64,000 nt of DNA from Lyophyllum atratum (GCA_014905825.1 JACGCN010000012.1:1240001-1304000); one strand, 5' to 3'; positions 1 through 12,512 are shown, counted from the first letter of the stretch. Notes: generated by a model from the letters alone, not told the origin. Translations and numbers: made by a program.

Positions 1-128
1 GGACTCGCAGATGAAATCTAGTCCAGGCCGACGAAGTCGATGAAAGCCGAAGAACTGCTCGTATGGGAACTCAACGTGGTCGAAGAGGGGCCTAGATGCG
101 GTCCAGGCTCTTATTTTATCTAGCGAGC
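1..128. other. Decayed sequence upstream of the reverse transcriptase fragment
   Basis: No intact reading frame is visible. This is probably the degenerate continuation of the reverse transcriptase that becomes readable just downstream on the + strand. Confidence 0.4.
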
Positions 129-383
129 CATACTTTTGGGAGATCCCGAATCATATCAGAGATTGGTGCATGATAGGTACGAAAACGGCGCCCAGTATAC
201 ATCGCCTTCGTTGATCTGAAGAATGCTTTCCCTTCCACAGACTTACCCACCCTCTGGTCGAAGCTATATGGCAAAGGAGTCACTGGCCCTATTTTCGACT
301 GGCTGCGCAACCTCTATGCGGAGATGCGCTACGTCGTTCGTGCTGGGGGGGAACTGTCCGAATCATTTTCGTCATTGATTGGT
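129..383 (+). pseudogene. LINE-like reverse transcriptase, 5' piece (interrupted)
   Basis: From about 201 the + frame reads a reverse-transcriptase palm block: IAFVDLKNAFPSTD (the catalytic A motif with F-V-D), then an LWSKLYGKGVTGPIFDWLR block, ending in SFSSLIG at 383. Two stop codons sit in frame just before it (about 171-176), so the copy is decayed. The continuation (LTGDTASP and the second catalytic motif QADDIVLF) resumes about 4.7 kb downstream at 5053. The gene was therefore split by an insertion. It belongs to the non-LTR retrotransposon type common in basidiomycetes. The N-terminal domains lie outside or are destroyed. Confidence 0.8.
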
Positions 384-384
384 T

Positions 385-394
385 CCGAGATCTA
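385..394 (+). repeat. Left candidate terminal inverted repeat
   Basis: CCGAGATCTA. Its exact reverse complement is at 5008-5017, close to the other end of the inserted element. Confidence 0.45.
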
Positions 395-465
395 TTTATA
401 GATTGAGGTTATACAAAGTCATTTGGGTGGAAAAGTTTTGGGAATTTTTGAAATCTATTTATAGA
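390..465 (+). repeat. 13-bp direct repeat pair near the left end
   Basis: ATCTATTTATAGA occurs at 390-402 and again at 453-465. Subterminal direct repeats are common as transposase-binding sites in DNA transposons; no such function is shown here. Confidence 0.4.
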
Positions 466-589
466 GGTACCCAAAAAATGAAGAAAACGCGTGACCTCAC
501 GTGATTGCGTCGTCTGTACCATTGATTATGTCATGCTCTCATTTCCCAGGATGGACGCGCATAAGCTTGTGAACACGCGCTACCGCGGC

Positions 590-3500
590 AGAACCTGCTA
601 CTTTCCTGCGCGATTTTGACACTACAACCCTTTGCCCTTCGTAACCCATCGGGACTTGCTGCCTGCACTAAGAAGCTCGCTGCTCAAACATGTCACAATG
701 TCACCATTGTATGTAAGTCTAATACCACATTACTCGGGATGCAGACTAATTGTTGCATAGGTTGGAGGAGGCTCAGCTACACTTGCCAACTGTCTTTCCA
801 TAAAACCAACATATGCCACTGGTGTAGTTGAGGTTTCTGCTCACGCTCCTTTCATTCCGCTCACTTCCTTACATAAACCCATCAACAGGCTGGGTACCAA
901 CTGATGAGCCTTTTGTTGATGTCCTAATTCTGTTGGGCCATCCAATACATGGACAACACCTCCTTGACCAGCTCGTTTTGACCATCATCCGTTTCGGCAT
1001 CCAACGGGTCACTTAGCCAGGCTCGGTAAGACCAAGCCTCTCATGCTCACCGTTGTTCCCAAATAGGCCACAATTGGTGCGCTTGGTGTGCTGAGCAACA
1101 ATCGTCGGATATACCCTGCACGTCCCGTCCTGATCTCTGGTGACTGTAAGCATGAGACTGGTCGACAGCATGCTGAAATGATTCAAACCCTTCTGGATGG
1201 TGTGAACAGCAAACGACCAGCCACAAAGCTTCGCATCATGCCAATCGGGTCTGATGGCGAAACTCTGTTGGAGTTGACCGGCCGAGCCGCCAAATTCTAT
1301 ATTTAGTCCTATTCAGTTTATTTTCGATTTGTGCCGTAGTTTATTTTCCGCTTTATTTCTCTTCCTTTTCGTGTATATATTCGACGACTAGCTACTGGTA
1401 TCTAGCAGTGGAATACATTCTGTTAACCCCCCCTCACCCTGACCTCGTCCTCGGTACCTACCTGGTTTCCAACAAACTCGACGAGGATCATCGCTTGCAA
1501 TCCTCACGTTCAAGTCTGAATTATCTGATAATTCCAATATCTTCCCCCTTGTTTCGCCTCTTCGTCTGATGAACCGACTCGTGGGCGACGATGACATGGT
1601 CGCTGACAAGGATTGGAAACACGTATTCAAGCGTTTTTGCAACCTTTTATTTAGAGTCTGCGGCATCGTTATCATGGGCATCAGGATAATGCCTGCAATC
1701 GTTCGGATACACTTGCAGTCTGCTGGGCACTTGTCGGAGCATATCAATTCTGTTTTCAACCCGGAGGATCAACAAGATGTAAAACTCGCTTTTGACTTGC
1801 TGACGGACATTTGGTCGCTTCCTGCGGCATCCAGTGCAGCACACAGTCCCGGATACATCAAGGCACGAGAGGCATTGCGAGTACTCGGGAAACTCCTCTA
1901 TCACATGGTCTTTCCATACCTCTGTGTCGACTTAACCCTATCAGAGCAGCTCGAGCATCTTAGTGCAGCCATACATCTCGCGCTTGCCCTCTACCATCAA
2001 TCCCAGAACAAATTCATTCCAACCCTACTCTACGTTGACCTCGCAATCATGATCAAGAATGTCTTTTTCTGTCTTGCAAAGGCCAAAATCGATGTGCCAA
2101 ATGGTTCATTCTGGATCATCCTTTTGGGCACTGACCGCCTCGAAGAGCTGTTTGGCGACCTTCGAACCCGACGCAAACCTCGATGTTCTCCAGATCAGTG
2201 ATCGTATCACCGGAACAACGGAAGTGCTAAATATTTTGGCGCGGTACCCTCATTGGGATCGTTCCCCTCGTCGCCTAAAGCTTCTAGCCATTACTCGCGA
2301 GTCTCGAGAACTTCCAGACAGCTCTGATCACATCAAGGCTCCCTCATGGAGAGGCAACACGTATGTCAGAAGTGTTTCTCTTCAGACCTCATGGAAGCGC
2401 GGTCGGCTTCTCATTGAGAAGGAGTGCCCATTTTTGGCTCAAGAACTCGAAGCTGTTGACGAGTGCCCCAACGCGGATATCCTTGCGCCTTTTGGAGCAC
2501 TCCTCGTAAATATCCCACTTGATGTGGATGATATAGATGAGAGTCTGGAGGTTCCGTACACGCTACTGCCGCAGACACATGTTTCTGCCTTAGACTCAAG
2601 TGCCGAGAATGATCGGACCGAAGTCGAAGATGCTCTGGCCGAAGACGACGACTCAGATGTCTCTCCCCTCCGAGTCAGTACCCCATCACCGACTCACAAT
2701 GCTGCAGCACTGTTCGACTGTTTCATTCTTGTGGATGGAAAGAAAGTCCTCAAATCTCGCGCCCTGGCACTTCGGGGTAGATATAACAAGAAAACAAGTT
2801 CAACTGACCGACTCAAACAAGTCCAAGAGGTAGAACGGTACTCACAAAAACCTAATCCTGATCATGATTCATCAGTTTGGCACGTCAGAATTTGGGTCAA
2901 AACCAAGTCTTCTCGGCCACGACCCGGTTGCTTCCCTTGTAGCTTGTGACGGTCGTGTCTGGCTGTGCGTTGGCGAAGTTAATAACATGAAACTAGATTC
3001 TCAACCCGTTGATCAAGTTCCTCTCGATGTACTGTGTGAACCGGCAGTCACCATGTCGTTTCAATTTCTCGGCTTCAGACCTACCACATCAGATGACGAT
3101 CCCACTCTCAAGCTCGATTGGAGATCATTCACGCTCCCAACTGAACAGACATTTTCCGTGCCTGGGCGACTCATTCAACCCCTTGACCCCACGTTTTCGA
3201 CAGCAAACCTGTTCAACACATTCTATATGATGGAAAGCAGCGCAGTGATGGTGATTGCTGCAACTCTACTTGGAGTGCTCAAGCCCAGTGACCTCCCGAA
3301 GCTCCCGACAGTGCAGCGCACAAAGGATTTCCCATACTGTGAACGATCTGGTAAGCCGCCGGTCATCCAAGTGGACCTCTCATTAATGTTAGGAAAAGCT
3401 TGTTTCTTATGTGATGGTGACGGCGACACACTCGAAATCGGCGCCTCGGATGTCTGCCCCAGTTGTTCACCCGAAGTCACACTAGATGTCTCGCAACCAC

Positions 3501-4775
3501 AGCAAGTTCTTGCACACATAGGTGCACATATCCTTAATGATTCCAGCGTTGACCGAACTACAGAACCTTGTGGCTTCTGTCTTCGCCCTTCAGCACTCTG
3601 CAGGTTCTTCTTGACAAAGGGCAAAGGTGCTCAAGGGAGTATCAAGATCGACAAGACTCAATCACAGAGCTGCCCTAACATGCTTAATTTCACGTACACC
3701 ATCGCGTCCGAGTCAAAACCGTCTTCACCATGCTCCAATGTCCCCATTTCATGCCCGCTCTGCCCGAAGACCTCACCTGCTGTGTGGCAATACAACTGGA
3801 AGCATCACTTCGCCTCAGCACATCCAGCTGCATCCTTCGCTAACTACAGCTCAACAGCGGAGCACACCAACTTCGAAAAGTTCGAAATGAAGCGAGTATG
3901 GGATGATCGCCGAAATATTGCTGTCAAGCGCACAAAGAAAGATGTATCAGTTGCGCATAGTTCTCATGTATCTTTGAGGTACGACAAACATTTCGTAAAG
4001 TCTGAATATTAATGTCCAAAACGCAGCGAAGGAGTGACAGTCGACGACGGAGAGGAGCCGGAATTGGACGCCGCAAGCAACGAGACCCAGAGCGATGTTG
4101 ACGAGGACCAGGAGCCATTCGGTACGGGTAGACACGAGACAGAAGGTGATGGCAAATGGCCGCCGGTGGGTGGAGGCGACGAGCAGCCGCCGTTGAATCA
4201 AGGCATGCAGCCACCGGACGAGTTTCCTTCACCACGAGAAGATGTGAGTTCAATATCATTAAATGTTCGGATACTCAACGAGGGAACTATTTGCCAGACT
4301 TCTGACTCCAATGCTCCTGCTCCGGACACACCTCACCATCCCAACAACGTAGAAATTTCATCCGTATCCCTCCCTGTTCTGGCGACCGTCGGGGAAGCGA
4401 TGGGAATTGCCCCGTGTGATGTGCGGAATCGAGCGTCATCCCCGAGCCTGGAACTAGACCATCGTGAATCTGTGACCGAAAATTGCCGTCCCCGCCGCAA
4501 GCGAAAAGTACGAGACATCGGAAACCTTCAACAATGTTTATGTGGGGTGATGGTGAAAAACGCGAGTGACACGATAGAATGCAAGCGGCTTGGATGCGAA
4601 ACGGGCATCGTAAGTAGACTTCAACCTCTGCGTGGACCTGGACATACCATGACCGTTTTGGTAGTATCATTTGACGTGCGTGGAATTAGAGCAGGCTCCC
4701 CGCAATTGGGTCTGCGATGCCTGTTCGTCGTCGTCAGGAGTGGGGAAGGGAGCAAAAGCGGCTCGACGTGTATGA
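590..4775 (+). pseudogene. Decayed repeat-family gene with C-terminal PHD-type finger
   Basis: Successive + frames carry pieces of one protein: a VLSNNRRIYPARPVLISGD block (1088-1306), a VADKDWKHVFKRF block continuing to LLGTDRLEELFGDLRT (1569-2165), then after a frame change DANLDVLQ...TGTTEV (to about 2880), then after another frame change a long stretch to 4012. That stretch has Cys pairs (CFLCDGD, CPSC, CGFCLRP) and a C2H2-like CPLCP...H-x4-H knuckle. The last part (4034-4775) ends in a PHD-like finger: QCLCG, CKRLGC, an intron at about 4609-4664, then YHLTCVELEQ and NWVCDAC, giving a C4HC3 pattern. The frame changes near 2165 and 2880 are not explained by obvious introns. I recognise the arrangement as a family repeated in agaricomycete genomes but cannot assign an enzymatic function. 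Confidence 0.6.
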
Positions 4776-5052
4776 CACACCAGCCGTCGGTGATCGGAAT
4801 TGCCTAATATGGATGCGTGCCTGATTACGTAGTTAGTTAGTCCAGACCTCTGGCCTCGAGAAAAAAAGATCCGAGACCGCAGGTCATAATTTCGAAAGCC
4901 GGCACCCCCTTGGAAACTGCTGCAATTGCATGAAGCGGGGTCTGCGAAATAGATGATTATGTAATTCGTGGTCTGCACCGAGCTTTGCACACGCAAACCC
5001 CCAGATCTAGATCTCGGCCACGCCATGCTCGCAATGGCCCATACTCGCACGT
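4776..5052. other. 3' flank of the inserted element
   Basis: No coding sequence. It contains the right candidate terminal inverted repeat at 5008-5017. Confidence 0.5.
5008..5017 (-). repeat. Right candidate terminal inverted repeat
   Basis: TAGATCTCGG, the exact reverse complement of 385-394. Confidence 0.45.
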
Positions 5053-6447
5053 CTATTGACGGGTGATACCGCCTCTCCCGGTCTTTGGAATGTCTTCTTC
5101 TCCGATTTCAGTCTCCCTCCTCATCCTCACGATGTTCGCCTTAATGGGCGCCCAATATTACATGTGGAGCAGGCTGACGACATCGTCCTCTTCTGTACCT
5201 CCCACATCGGGTTACAGACAAAATTGAATCTCCTCTGTCGTTGGTGCTCAGTAAATCGTATGGTTATCAGCATCAAGAAATCTGAGTGGGCTATTGCAGG
5301 CGCCTACCGAGGCCCAATCCCCACCCTATACATGAACTCCGACCCCATTAAACACGTCACATCATATACGTATGTCGGTATCACATTCGACTTCGACCAA
5401 AAGCATATCTTCCGCGCACATATGACTTCAAAAGCATCTGCGGCACGGAGTATCTCTGGGGCCACGTTCGCCATTGATTCCTTCCTGGGCGCTTTGCCTC
5501 CTGTGGATGCTAGAATACTTTACATGGCACGGGTTGACCCTCACCTCACCTCCGGTTGTGAGGTTATCGTCGACGTCGACAACGTCGGACTCATGCAGCT
5601 CCAGAACGTGCAGCATTCCTTCCTACGCCGCATGCTGCGCGTCTCCGCTCGCTCCGTGTTGCATCCCTTGTTCACTGAGACTGGAATTTTGCCCATTAAG
5701 TACCGAAGACTGATACTCACCATCGGCTATCTTACGTACGCACTCAGTCTGCCCCCCCACCATCTCGCATCATGTGCTCTCCTTGACTCCCTTCATCTCG
5801 CGTCCATGGGAAAGGCGTCGTGGGTGGGTGACTTGATCCGAGTGTGTAACTCTCTGCCTCACAGCCTTAACATCACCCTCGCGAACCTCGCCATCCGTGC
5901 ACCATCTCTTGCTTCCGACGTCGCCCTCTCCGTAAAGCAACATCTGACCGATCTCTGGAACTCATCGACCAAGTTGGTGTTCCGCGTAGGGAATCATGAT
6001 GTTACCAAACGTTACTTGCAGCCATACTTGAAAATTGCCAACCCTCGTCATCGCGTAGCCATCACCCGCTTTCTCCTGTCTGACCACTGCCTCGCAATCG
6101 AGCAGCTTCGTCGCGATGCTTCAGGACGGCGACATATAGACAGATGCGATCGTCTATGCCGTTTCTGTCGAACCTGCGTCGAAGACGAGGTTCACGCACT
6201 CTTTGCCTGTCAAGGGCACTCCGGCCTTCAGCCGCTACGACGACAGTTCCTGGACACCATCTTGGAGCTCCGTCCAGATTTACTCATTCCTTACCAAACC
6301 TATGCCGTGTCCGCCTTCATTTCCGTCCTGCTTCATGATCGTACCCTGTGCCCTCTCTTTGCGGGGTACATATACGACGTTTTTTCATTGTTTCAGACTA
6401 CACCTCTGGCTGTGCCTTCTGCTTCTACACCACAAGCAATCCGTTAA
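5053..6447 (+). pseudogene. LINE-like reverse transcriptase, 3' piece
   Basis: This is an open frame of about 463 codons with no internal stop. It starts in the middle of the palm domain (LTGDTASPGLWNVFFSDF), has the catalytic QADDIVLF motif, the thumb region (SYTYVGITF) and a long C-terminal part with YMARVDPHLTSGCEV. It ends with a Cys/His knuckle (CRFC-x-TC...HALFACQGH) typical of fungal LINE proteins. There is no start codon of its own, since it continues the fragment at 129-383. The cleanliness of this half against the stops in the 5' half suggests moderate age. Confidence 0.8.
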
Positions 6448-8833
6448 TAATCCCTGTCTTCGGTACCCTGACATGGCAAACATCCGCATCTGTCTCAGTG
6501 ACTGCCGCGTAGCTACACTAACCCGTGCGATTCCGTATATCATAGCGGCAATGGTCAGCTTGCGTCCGTAGCGTACACTTGATGCATGTACGTAGTACGG
6601 AAGCCCCACATGTTCCTCGTCGGGACCGCCCGTGGGTAATATCACTATCACTATCACTATCATCGGTAGTATACTCGAGTACGCAATGCCTTCTCCCACA
6701 AGGAAGTCAAGAAGGGGGTCGGAGAATACGCCGTTCGCCTGCTCGAGACTCACGCAGCCAGGCACATAGGCACAGAAGGTATGGAACAGACTTACGAAAA
6801 TTTCACACGAATCCAAGGCCAGAAAGCGGAATTAAGCCCACGCGCACTCTGATGACATACATACTTAGGGAACCACCCATGCCACGGAGAAATTCCCTCA
6901 TGTCGGCATTCTATGCATATACTTCCATCTGTACCCATCGTCTGATAAACTAACTTTTCCTCGCCACCCTATGAAGTGAAGACTCTCACCGATGTACCCT
7001 TGATTTTATAACTGGTGATTATCTTTCTTGCACATTTCATTCCTCTTGGGACCTGCTGTAAAGAGAGCGACTGCTGCAAAATTAAGTAAAAAACCGTAAG
7101 CCGTCTAAGACGGACAAAAAATGCGAAGCCTAATGTGGGAACCTTTACGCGGCAGCAGTTGAGATTAAGAGACCCGGATAAGTTCCACTAGCGAGCCCAA
7201 GTTTGTTCAAGAAGTACCCTCGCACAGAGCTGACGTAGGCGCTGGGTGGCGATTTCGCTTTGACCGCCAGTGGTATCACATGCTTGCATCGCGCTAAAGA
7301 TGCTGGGCGACACCTGGCAGTTGGGAGGGATGTCGCTTCGTTTGCTTCATTTCCGAGACGTCGTCTGTTTAACAGCATGCTACCATGATATTGCTGGGGC
7401 AAAGATATGGATTGACAGCCGTGAGTGTATGTGTATTCCTGCGAGATTGCGATGATTAAGCTAGGGGCAGAATATCCACACGTCATTCGCTCGCCACAAG
7501 GAAGGCATCGTTAGGGTCTTGACTGACATAGCAGCGTGGAACGTAGATATCAGTTTAATCCTATTGGACGTTGCCAGCCAACGGCACTGCATAGAATAGA
7601 AAACAGTGCGTTCGCCCTGCTCTGTGCCTGAACACCTGTGATGAAGGGTTGAGGCCTCACTTAAGATTAACCTTGTTTTCGAAAACTCACATAAGTTGTC
7701 AGTTCCTTCTCGTTATCAGGGGTGCTCAGCCAGGATGCGGAGGTAAAGGTATTGAACTGTCCATCGGAAACGCCGCTGGCGAGATGTGGTGGGCTATGGT
7801 CGGACCTGTAGAGTTGTAGACCCGATTGAGAATTCCTGGCCAGCATGTTTGGGACTGAGACACCCCTATGCCTCGGGCAGAGAGCTTAAATCAGTTGATA
7901 GAGGGCACCACAACTTCTCGTATTGTTGACTGCTGCTGATGAGCAGTTCCCAGATTGAAGCGCAGGAGATATCCGCATGCCGCGAAGGAGTAATTGCACC
8001 ACGTTATGCCACCGTAAGTGTATAGGTCGAACGTAAATCGGAGGCGTCGGGACTCTCTGGCGCAGGAGTGTATCCCTAAGGGACCTATGGTCACCTAGTC
8101 TCTCCTAGACAGACGCCATCAGTCGTTCCTCCTTTCTGTAATGGTCACCGCGGTTCGGGAGGAGGCGATGTTTGGGGTTGTTTCTGAATTGCATCGTGAT
8201 CTTCTAGATCCGATTCCCGGTCCCTCGAGGCTGAGGCTCGAAGGAACCCTACTCATGACATTGCTCCTCTCTGGCATTACTTCAGTCAGAAATTCACGGC
8301 TTATGTACCTGTGCTCAACTACTACTCCTACGTGTCCCCTTGCGCCAGCTAGAGCCGCGAGAGCCGTGATCGACCATGCAATGACGATGTACTGTCTTTT
8401 CGACGTAGTAGCAATGCGCTGGAATATTATACATACCTACCCCCTTCAGGAAAGCTTCACGTCCTCATACCCCCCCAAAACCATTGAGATGATTTGCTTC
8501 TTTGTATTGTATTGTGAATGCCATTTCCATAAGCAGTACTAGTGTGAAGTGAATGGACGGGGCAGGAGGTTACGTGACAGGATAAGCAATTGCATGATGA
8601 CATCAAGACGATCAGAGAACATCGGACGATGAAAAAGCAACCAATCAACCAAAGAGTGTCAAAAGGCGGCAATGCTGCGCAAGATGGTATTGTAAGAGAA
8701 AACGGGGAGGAGGCGCTCGATGCATACGTGATGGTTTAATGAAGTGACAGTAACAAATAGACAGAGAGAGAGAGTGATGGAGCGAAAGAACGACGATCAG
8801 ACTGAGAGAAACAACCCCAACTCCAGTCCTAGA
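6448..8833. other. Long intergenic region after the LINE
   Basis: No convincing gene. A short ATCACT microsatellite lies at 6641-6662 and could be the simple-repeat tail of the LINE. An open + stretch at about 6690-6800 reads FSHKEVKKGVGEYAVRLLE and onward like real protein, but I do not recognise it and find no gene around it. The rest is low-complexity or featureless. Confidence 0.5.
6641..6662 (+). repeat. ATCACT hexanucleotide microsatellite
   Basis: Just under four tandem ATCACT units, about 190 bp downstream of the reverse-transcriptase stop codon. Confidence 0.8.
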
Positions 8834-11563
8834 TCAGTTCCCATTGGGAGGCGGCGACGCCGCATTGAGCCCCGCGAACTGATTCGGGTTGGTGGTAAAA
8901 TACCCACCCGGAGGCGGGTGCCACTCCGGTACTCCGGACCCCCCGCCCCCGCTCCCCCAGAGGGACCCAATAGGCGGCTGGGGATGATGCTGGGTATTCA
9001 AAGGCCCCACAGGCGGCGGCGGCCCAATAGGCCGGGGTCCACCAAAGCCAGGCGGCGCAGAAGGCGCACCCCACGGCGTCCGCTCCCCCACCACACTTCT
9101 CGGACTCGCAGGCCCTCCCCATCCCGAACCACCAACGCTGCCGATGGGGCCAGGCCCAATCGGTCCGACGCCCATGCTCATGCCACCCCCGATAGGCATG
9201 GGCGCAGTCCCACTTCTCCGCCCTACAGGCGCCTTCACGACCTCATCGCCGTCCTCCACGAGCGCTGAGGAGCCGAGGACGCCCTTGGGGCTTGGCGAGC
9301 GACGAATGGGCGAGCCCGAGCCGGAGCTGCCTTCACCGTTGCTATTGCTGGTCCCCGAGACGCTTGGCCGGGCGATGGGTGCAATCACGGGACGACCAAT
9401 GGGGCCTGGGTCGCCAATCAGGAGGGACCCACGACGACCTTGGCCCGGCGCGAGAGAGAGCATTGATGGTGCGGAAGGGGAGGGTGCGAGAGAAGCGGGA
9501 GCCTTAACTTTCTGGGGTGGTCCGATGGGCGCGACAGGAACACCACTACGGTTGTACTGAGGATCGAAAGGCTGTCCACCACTAGCGGCGAAGTTGCGTG
9601 GGAGGGCGGAGGGCGCAAGTCCTTGCTGGCCGGGGTGTGGCTGCTGCTGCTGAAGGCCGAGCCCACCGAAGCCGTATCCCATGGGCGCGAAGCCTTGTTG
9701 CAGGCGGGGTGACATAGGGGGTGGAATCATGCCCCCGGACCTTGATACATCATTGGCGACTGACCATGAGGCGGGATATGGTTGGGTATTTGAGGAGTTA
9801 TAGGCGTCTGGGGTTGTGAGGACATCGGGGTGCCGCGAAGGGGTTGCTGGGGTTGCTGCTGCTGGCGAGGAGCTTGGCCCAACGCAGGAGCAGAGGTCGA
9901 CGGGGAAATGGGAGAAAGCTTATTGAGGATCTTCTTGGGCGTGGTGCCATTGACGTTCACAGTGACGCCTGGAGTGCTGCGCTGGCCGTTGGACGAAGAG
10001 GAGCTCGAGGCCGCAGCATTGTTCCTCGACCCTGCGCTACGACCAGCTGCAGCCTTACTGCTACTCGCAGCCGGCGGGGAGACGACGTTGCGCTGCTGCT
10101 GATGTTGCATTGCAAGCCGGTCGCGTGCTTCCTTCTCCGCCTTCTCCTCCCGCTCCTTTGCGAGTTTCCTTTCCCTCTCCTTTTCACGTTCAGCCCTTTC
10201 AGCCTGCTCTTTCTCCAGCTTCTCCTGACGCGCCTTCTCCGCCTTCTCTTTCTCGATACGTTCTCGCTCGAGCCGCTCTTCCTTTTCTTTCGCAAGCCGT
10301 GCCTCCTTCTCCTCTTTCAGTCGTTTCTCCTTCTCCTCCCTCACTCGCCTCTCCGCCTTGACTCTCTCTTCCTTTTCGCGCTTCTTACGCTCGCGCTCGG
10401 CCTCCCGTTCCTTCTCTTCCTGCACACGTTTCCGCTTCTCCTCCTCTTTCCGTGCACGATCCTCTTCAGCAGCTTTCTTCGCAGCTTCCTTCCGGGCGCG
10501 ATCCTCTTCACGTTTCTTCCGATTCTCCTCCTCCATGGACGCTTGCTGAGCTTTCATGCTGGCCTCTTCTGCAGCCTTCTCCGCCGCTTTCGCTGCACGT
10601 TCCTCATCTTTGACTTGCTTTTGTTGCCTAGTCAGGATCAATTAGAATCATTGTGCAACGATAGTAGGAAAAAGGCACGAGGAACGGGATCTGGAGGGGG
10701 GGAAGAGATAAGATGGAACTGAAACATACTTCCGCTTGTCCTTCTTCTTCTGGTTTTGAGTCTGCTTCTTGGCCTCGCGCTCTTTGGACATCTTATCCTC
10801 GTCCTCGAGCTCTCGTAATAGTTGCAGCTGCCGCTCTTGCGCGACCTTCTCGCGATAGGCCTGCAGGACACGCTGCTCGAACATCCGTGCCGCGAAGATC
10901 GAAAACATGCGCTTGCCCTCCTCCGACTTCTGCTCCTCCGTCATTGCCTAGACATGCAGGTGAGGTAAATTCGGACGAATCAGAGAAGGAAACGCACCTC
11001 TTCCTCATCTTCATCATCTTCGTCGTCCTCATCATCCTCATCGTCCTCGTCATCTTCGTCTTCATCGTCCTCATCATCATCCTCATCATCCTCGCCCCTT
11101 CGTTGACGCGGACCGCGATCGTCCTCATCGTCCTCATCACTGTCATCTTCCACGTCGCCTGCGGCCTCCTCTTCCCGCTGCATCCGCCGTTCCGCGAGCT
11201 GCTCCATCATCTCAAGAAACTTCTGTCCATCATTCTTGAGAAGATCGTCCGCAACGGTGAGGATGTTACCGGGACCTGGAGGGCAGATATAAAAAGGCTG
11301 ACGTTGGAAAGACAGGACACTTACCCGTCACAGTCAGACTGTTCTTGATGTTGAACAGCCCATCTGACGCTTTAGGCTCTACTCCATTGACTCGGCGTCC
11401 GTTAGGCTTCTGTGCGGCTGGGGGAGGAGGGAGAACAGGAGGGCCGCCACCCCGCCTCCCGGCGGCTTTGTTGGCTTTAGCTGCCCTCCGCGCAGCCTGA
11501 CGTTGTCGTTCCTCCTCGTCCTCTTCTTCCTCACCTTCATCTTCATCTTCTTCCTCTTCTTCT

Positions 11564-11595
<32 letters not shown>

Positions 11596-12512
11596 GTACT
11601 CTTCCTCCTCATACTCTTCCTCACCAGCCTCGTCATCGTCATCAAACTCACTCTCCTTCGCATGCGGATGCACGTGTGGGTGCGGGTGCGGATGATGGCC
11701 CTGTAAGTGAGGTGGGGGAGCAGCCGGAGGTGCAGTCGGCGCGGTCTTGCGTCCATTCACCTGTTTCGCGACCTTTGGGCCGGTGCGCTGGGCCTGCGTA
11801 CCACTCGCAACGACGACACCGTTCTTGTCGAGCTCGACGCTGCCTGGGAAAGGCCCGGGTCCAGGGGGCGGAGGGATGGTCCCACCGGAAGAGACGTAAC
11901 GCTGCTGGTAGTTCGCGTACTGTTCTAGCTCCTCGTAATAAGCATCGTACAGTACCTCGAGCTCTTCCTCTATCGCGTTTCTATACATCGGGTGGTGATC
12001 AGCATCGATGAAATTTTACATGAAATCTGGGTCGCCACTCACCGTTTCCGGCCACACACGGCACAGCTGCAGCTGTGTTTCTGCTGTTCCTTCATCTTCC
12101 GCAGCACCGTGTCCTTTTCGATCTTGACGAGACTCCGCCGCTCCTCCTCGCCCAGGCCCAACCAAAAATCCTTTATACGCTCACGCTCTTCGGTGGTACT
12201 CGTGCTCCAGATCTTGTTGGCCTTTAATGGCGGTGCACTCTGACCTGGAGTCCCCGCAGCTGGTGGCCTGCCTTTGAGGGGTCCAGAGGCAGTCGACGGC
12301 GGCGGCGATGGATGATGATGAGGATGCGGGTGAGCTGGCTGCTGCCCTTGCTGCTGTATTGGGTATGCCAGTGGAGCTTTTGACGCTGCGCGAGCACTCC
12401 TCTGCTGCTGCTGCTGAGCAGCCGGCTGTGGGGGGTATGCCATCGGCTTTTTTCCAATGGAAACAGAGCTTGGAGGGGGCTGTTGAGCCGTAGCTGTACG
12501 ATTTGCGGGCAT
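8834..12512 (-). CDS. NST1: NST1-like stress response protein
   Basis: This is a large, low-complexity cytoplasmic-type protein of the fungal NST1 (negatively affecting salt tolerance) family. Exons on the - strand are about 12512-12043, 11980-11335, 11275-10998, 10947-10731 and 10627-9727. The first exon ends in the family block [19 protein letters not shown] with a [10 protein letters not shown] cysteine cluster. The second begins [20 protein letters not shown]. Acidic Glu/Asp tracts follow (11520-11640, 10998-11090), then [20 protein letters not shown] and a roughly 200-residue Lys/Glu/Arg coiled coil (10140-10620). The Pro/Gly-rich C-terminus (9730-8834) is in another frame. It joins either by a 47-nt intron with a weak GTCCGG donor that preserves phase ([10 protein letters not shown]), or after a one-base indel in the G run near 9735. 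Identity is firm; the 3' structure is less sure. Confidence 0.85.

Larger units (their letters stand above)
384..5052 (+). mobile_element. Insertion of an unclassified fungal repeat element into the LINE
   Basis: The boundaries are deduced from where the reverse-transcriptase reading frame stops making sense (after GGT at 381-383) and resumes (CTA TTG ACG GGT at 5053). A 10-bp inverted repeat, CCGAGATCTA at 385-394 and TAGATCTCGG at 5008-5017, lies just inside these limits and may be the terminal repeat. No clear target duplication was found, and 35 bp between 5018 and 5052 are unexplained. The interior holds one large decayed gene. The element class cannot be named from the sequence. Confidence 0.6.

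Noticed and set aside
2864..4012. Independent intact gene of 382 codons
   Set aside because: It is the middle of a longer repeat-family protein whose upstream and downstream parts lie in other frames.
370..5060. ATTGA at 374-378 and 5055-5059 as a target duplication
   Set aside because: Using it would delete about four conserved codons (IG and neighbours) of the reverse transcriptase; no duplication is supported.
9844..10722. 292-codon Leu/Arg-rich + frame, and other + frames over 8744-10361
   Set aside because: Antisense shadows of the NST1 Lys/Glu coiled coil and Pro-rich exon.
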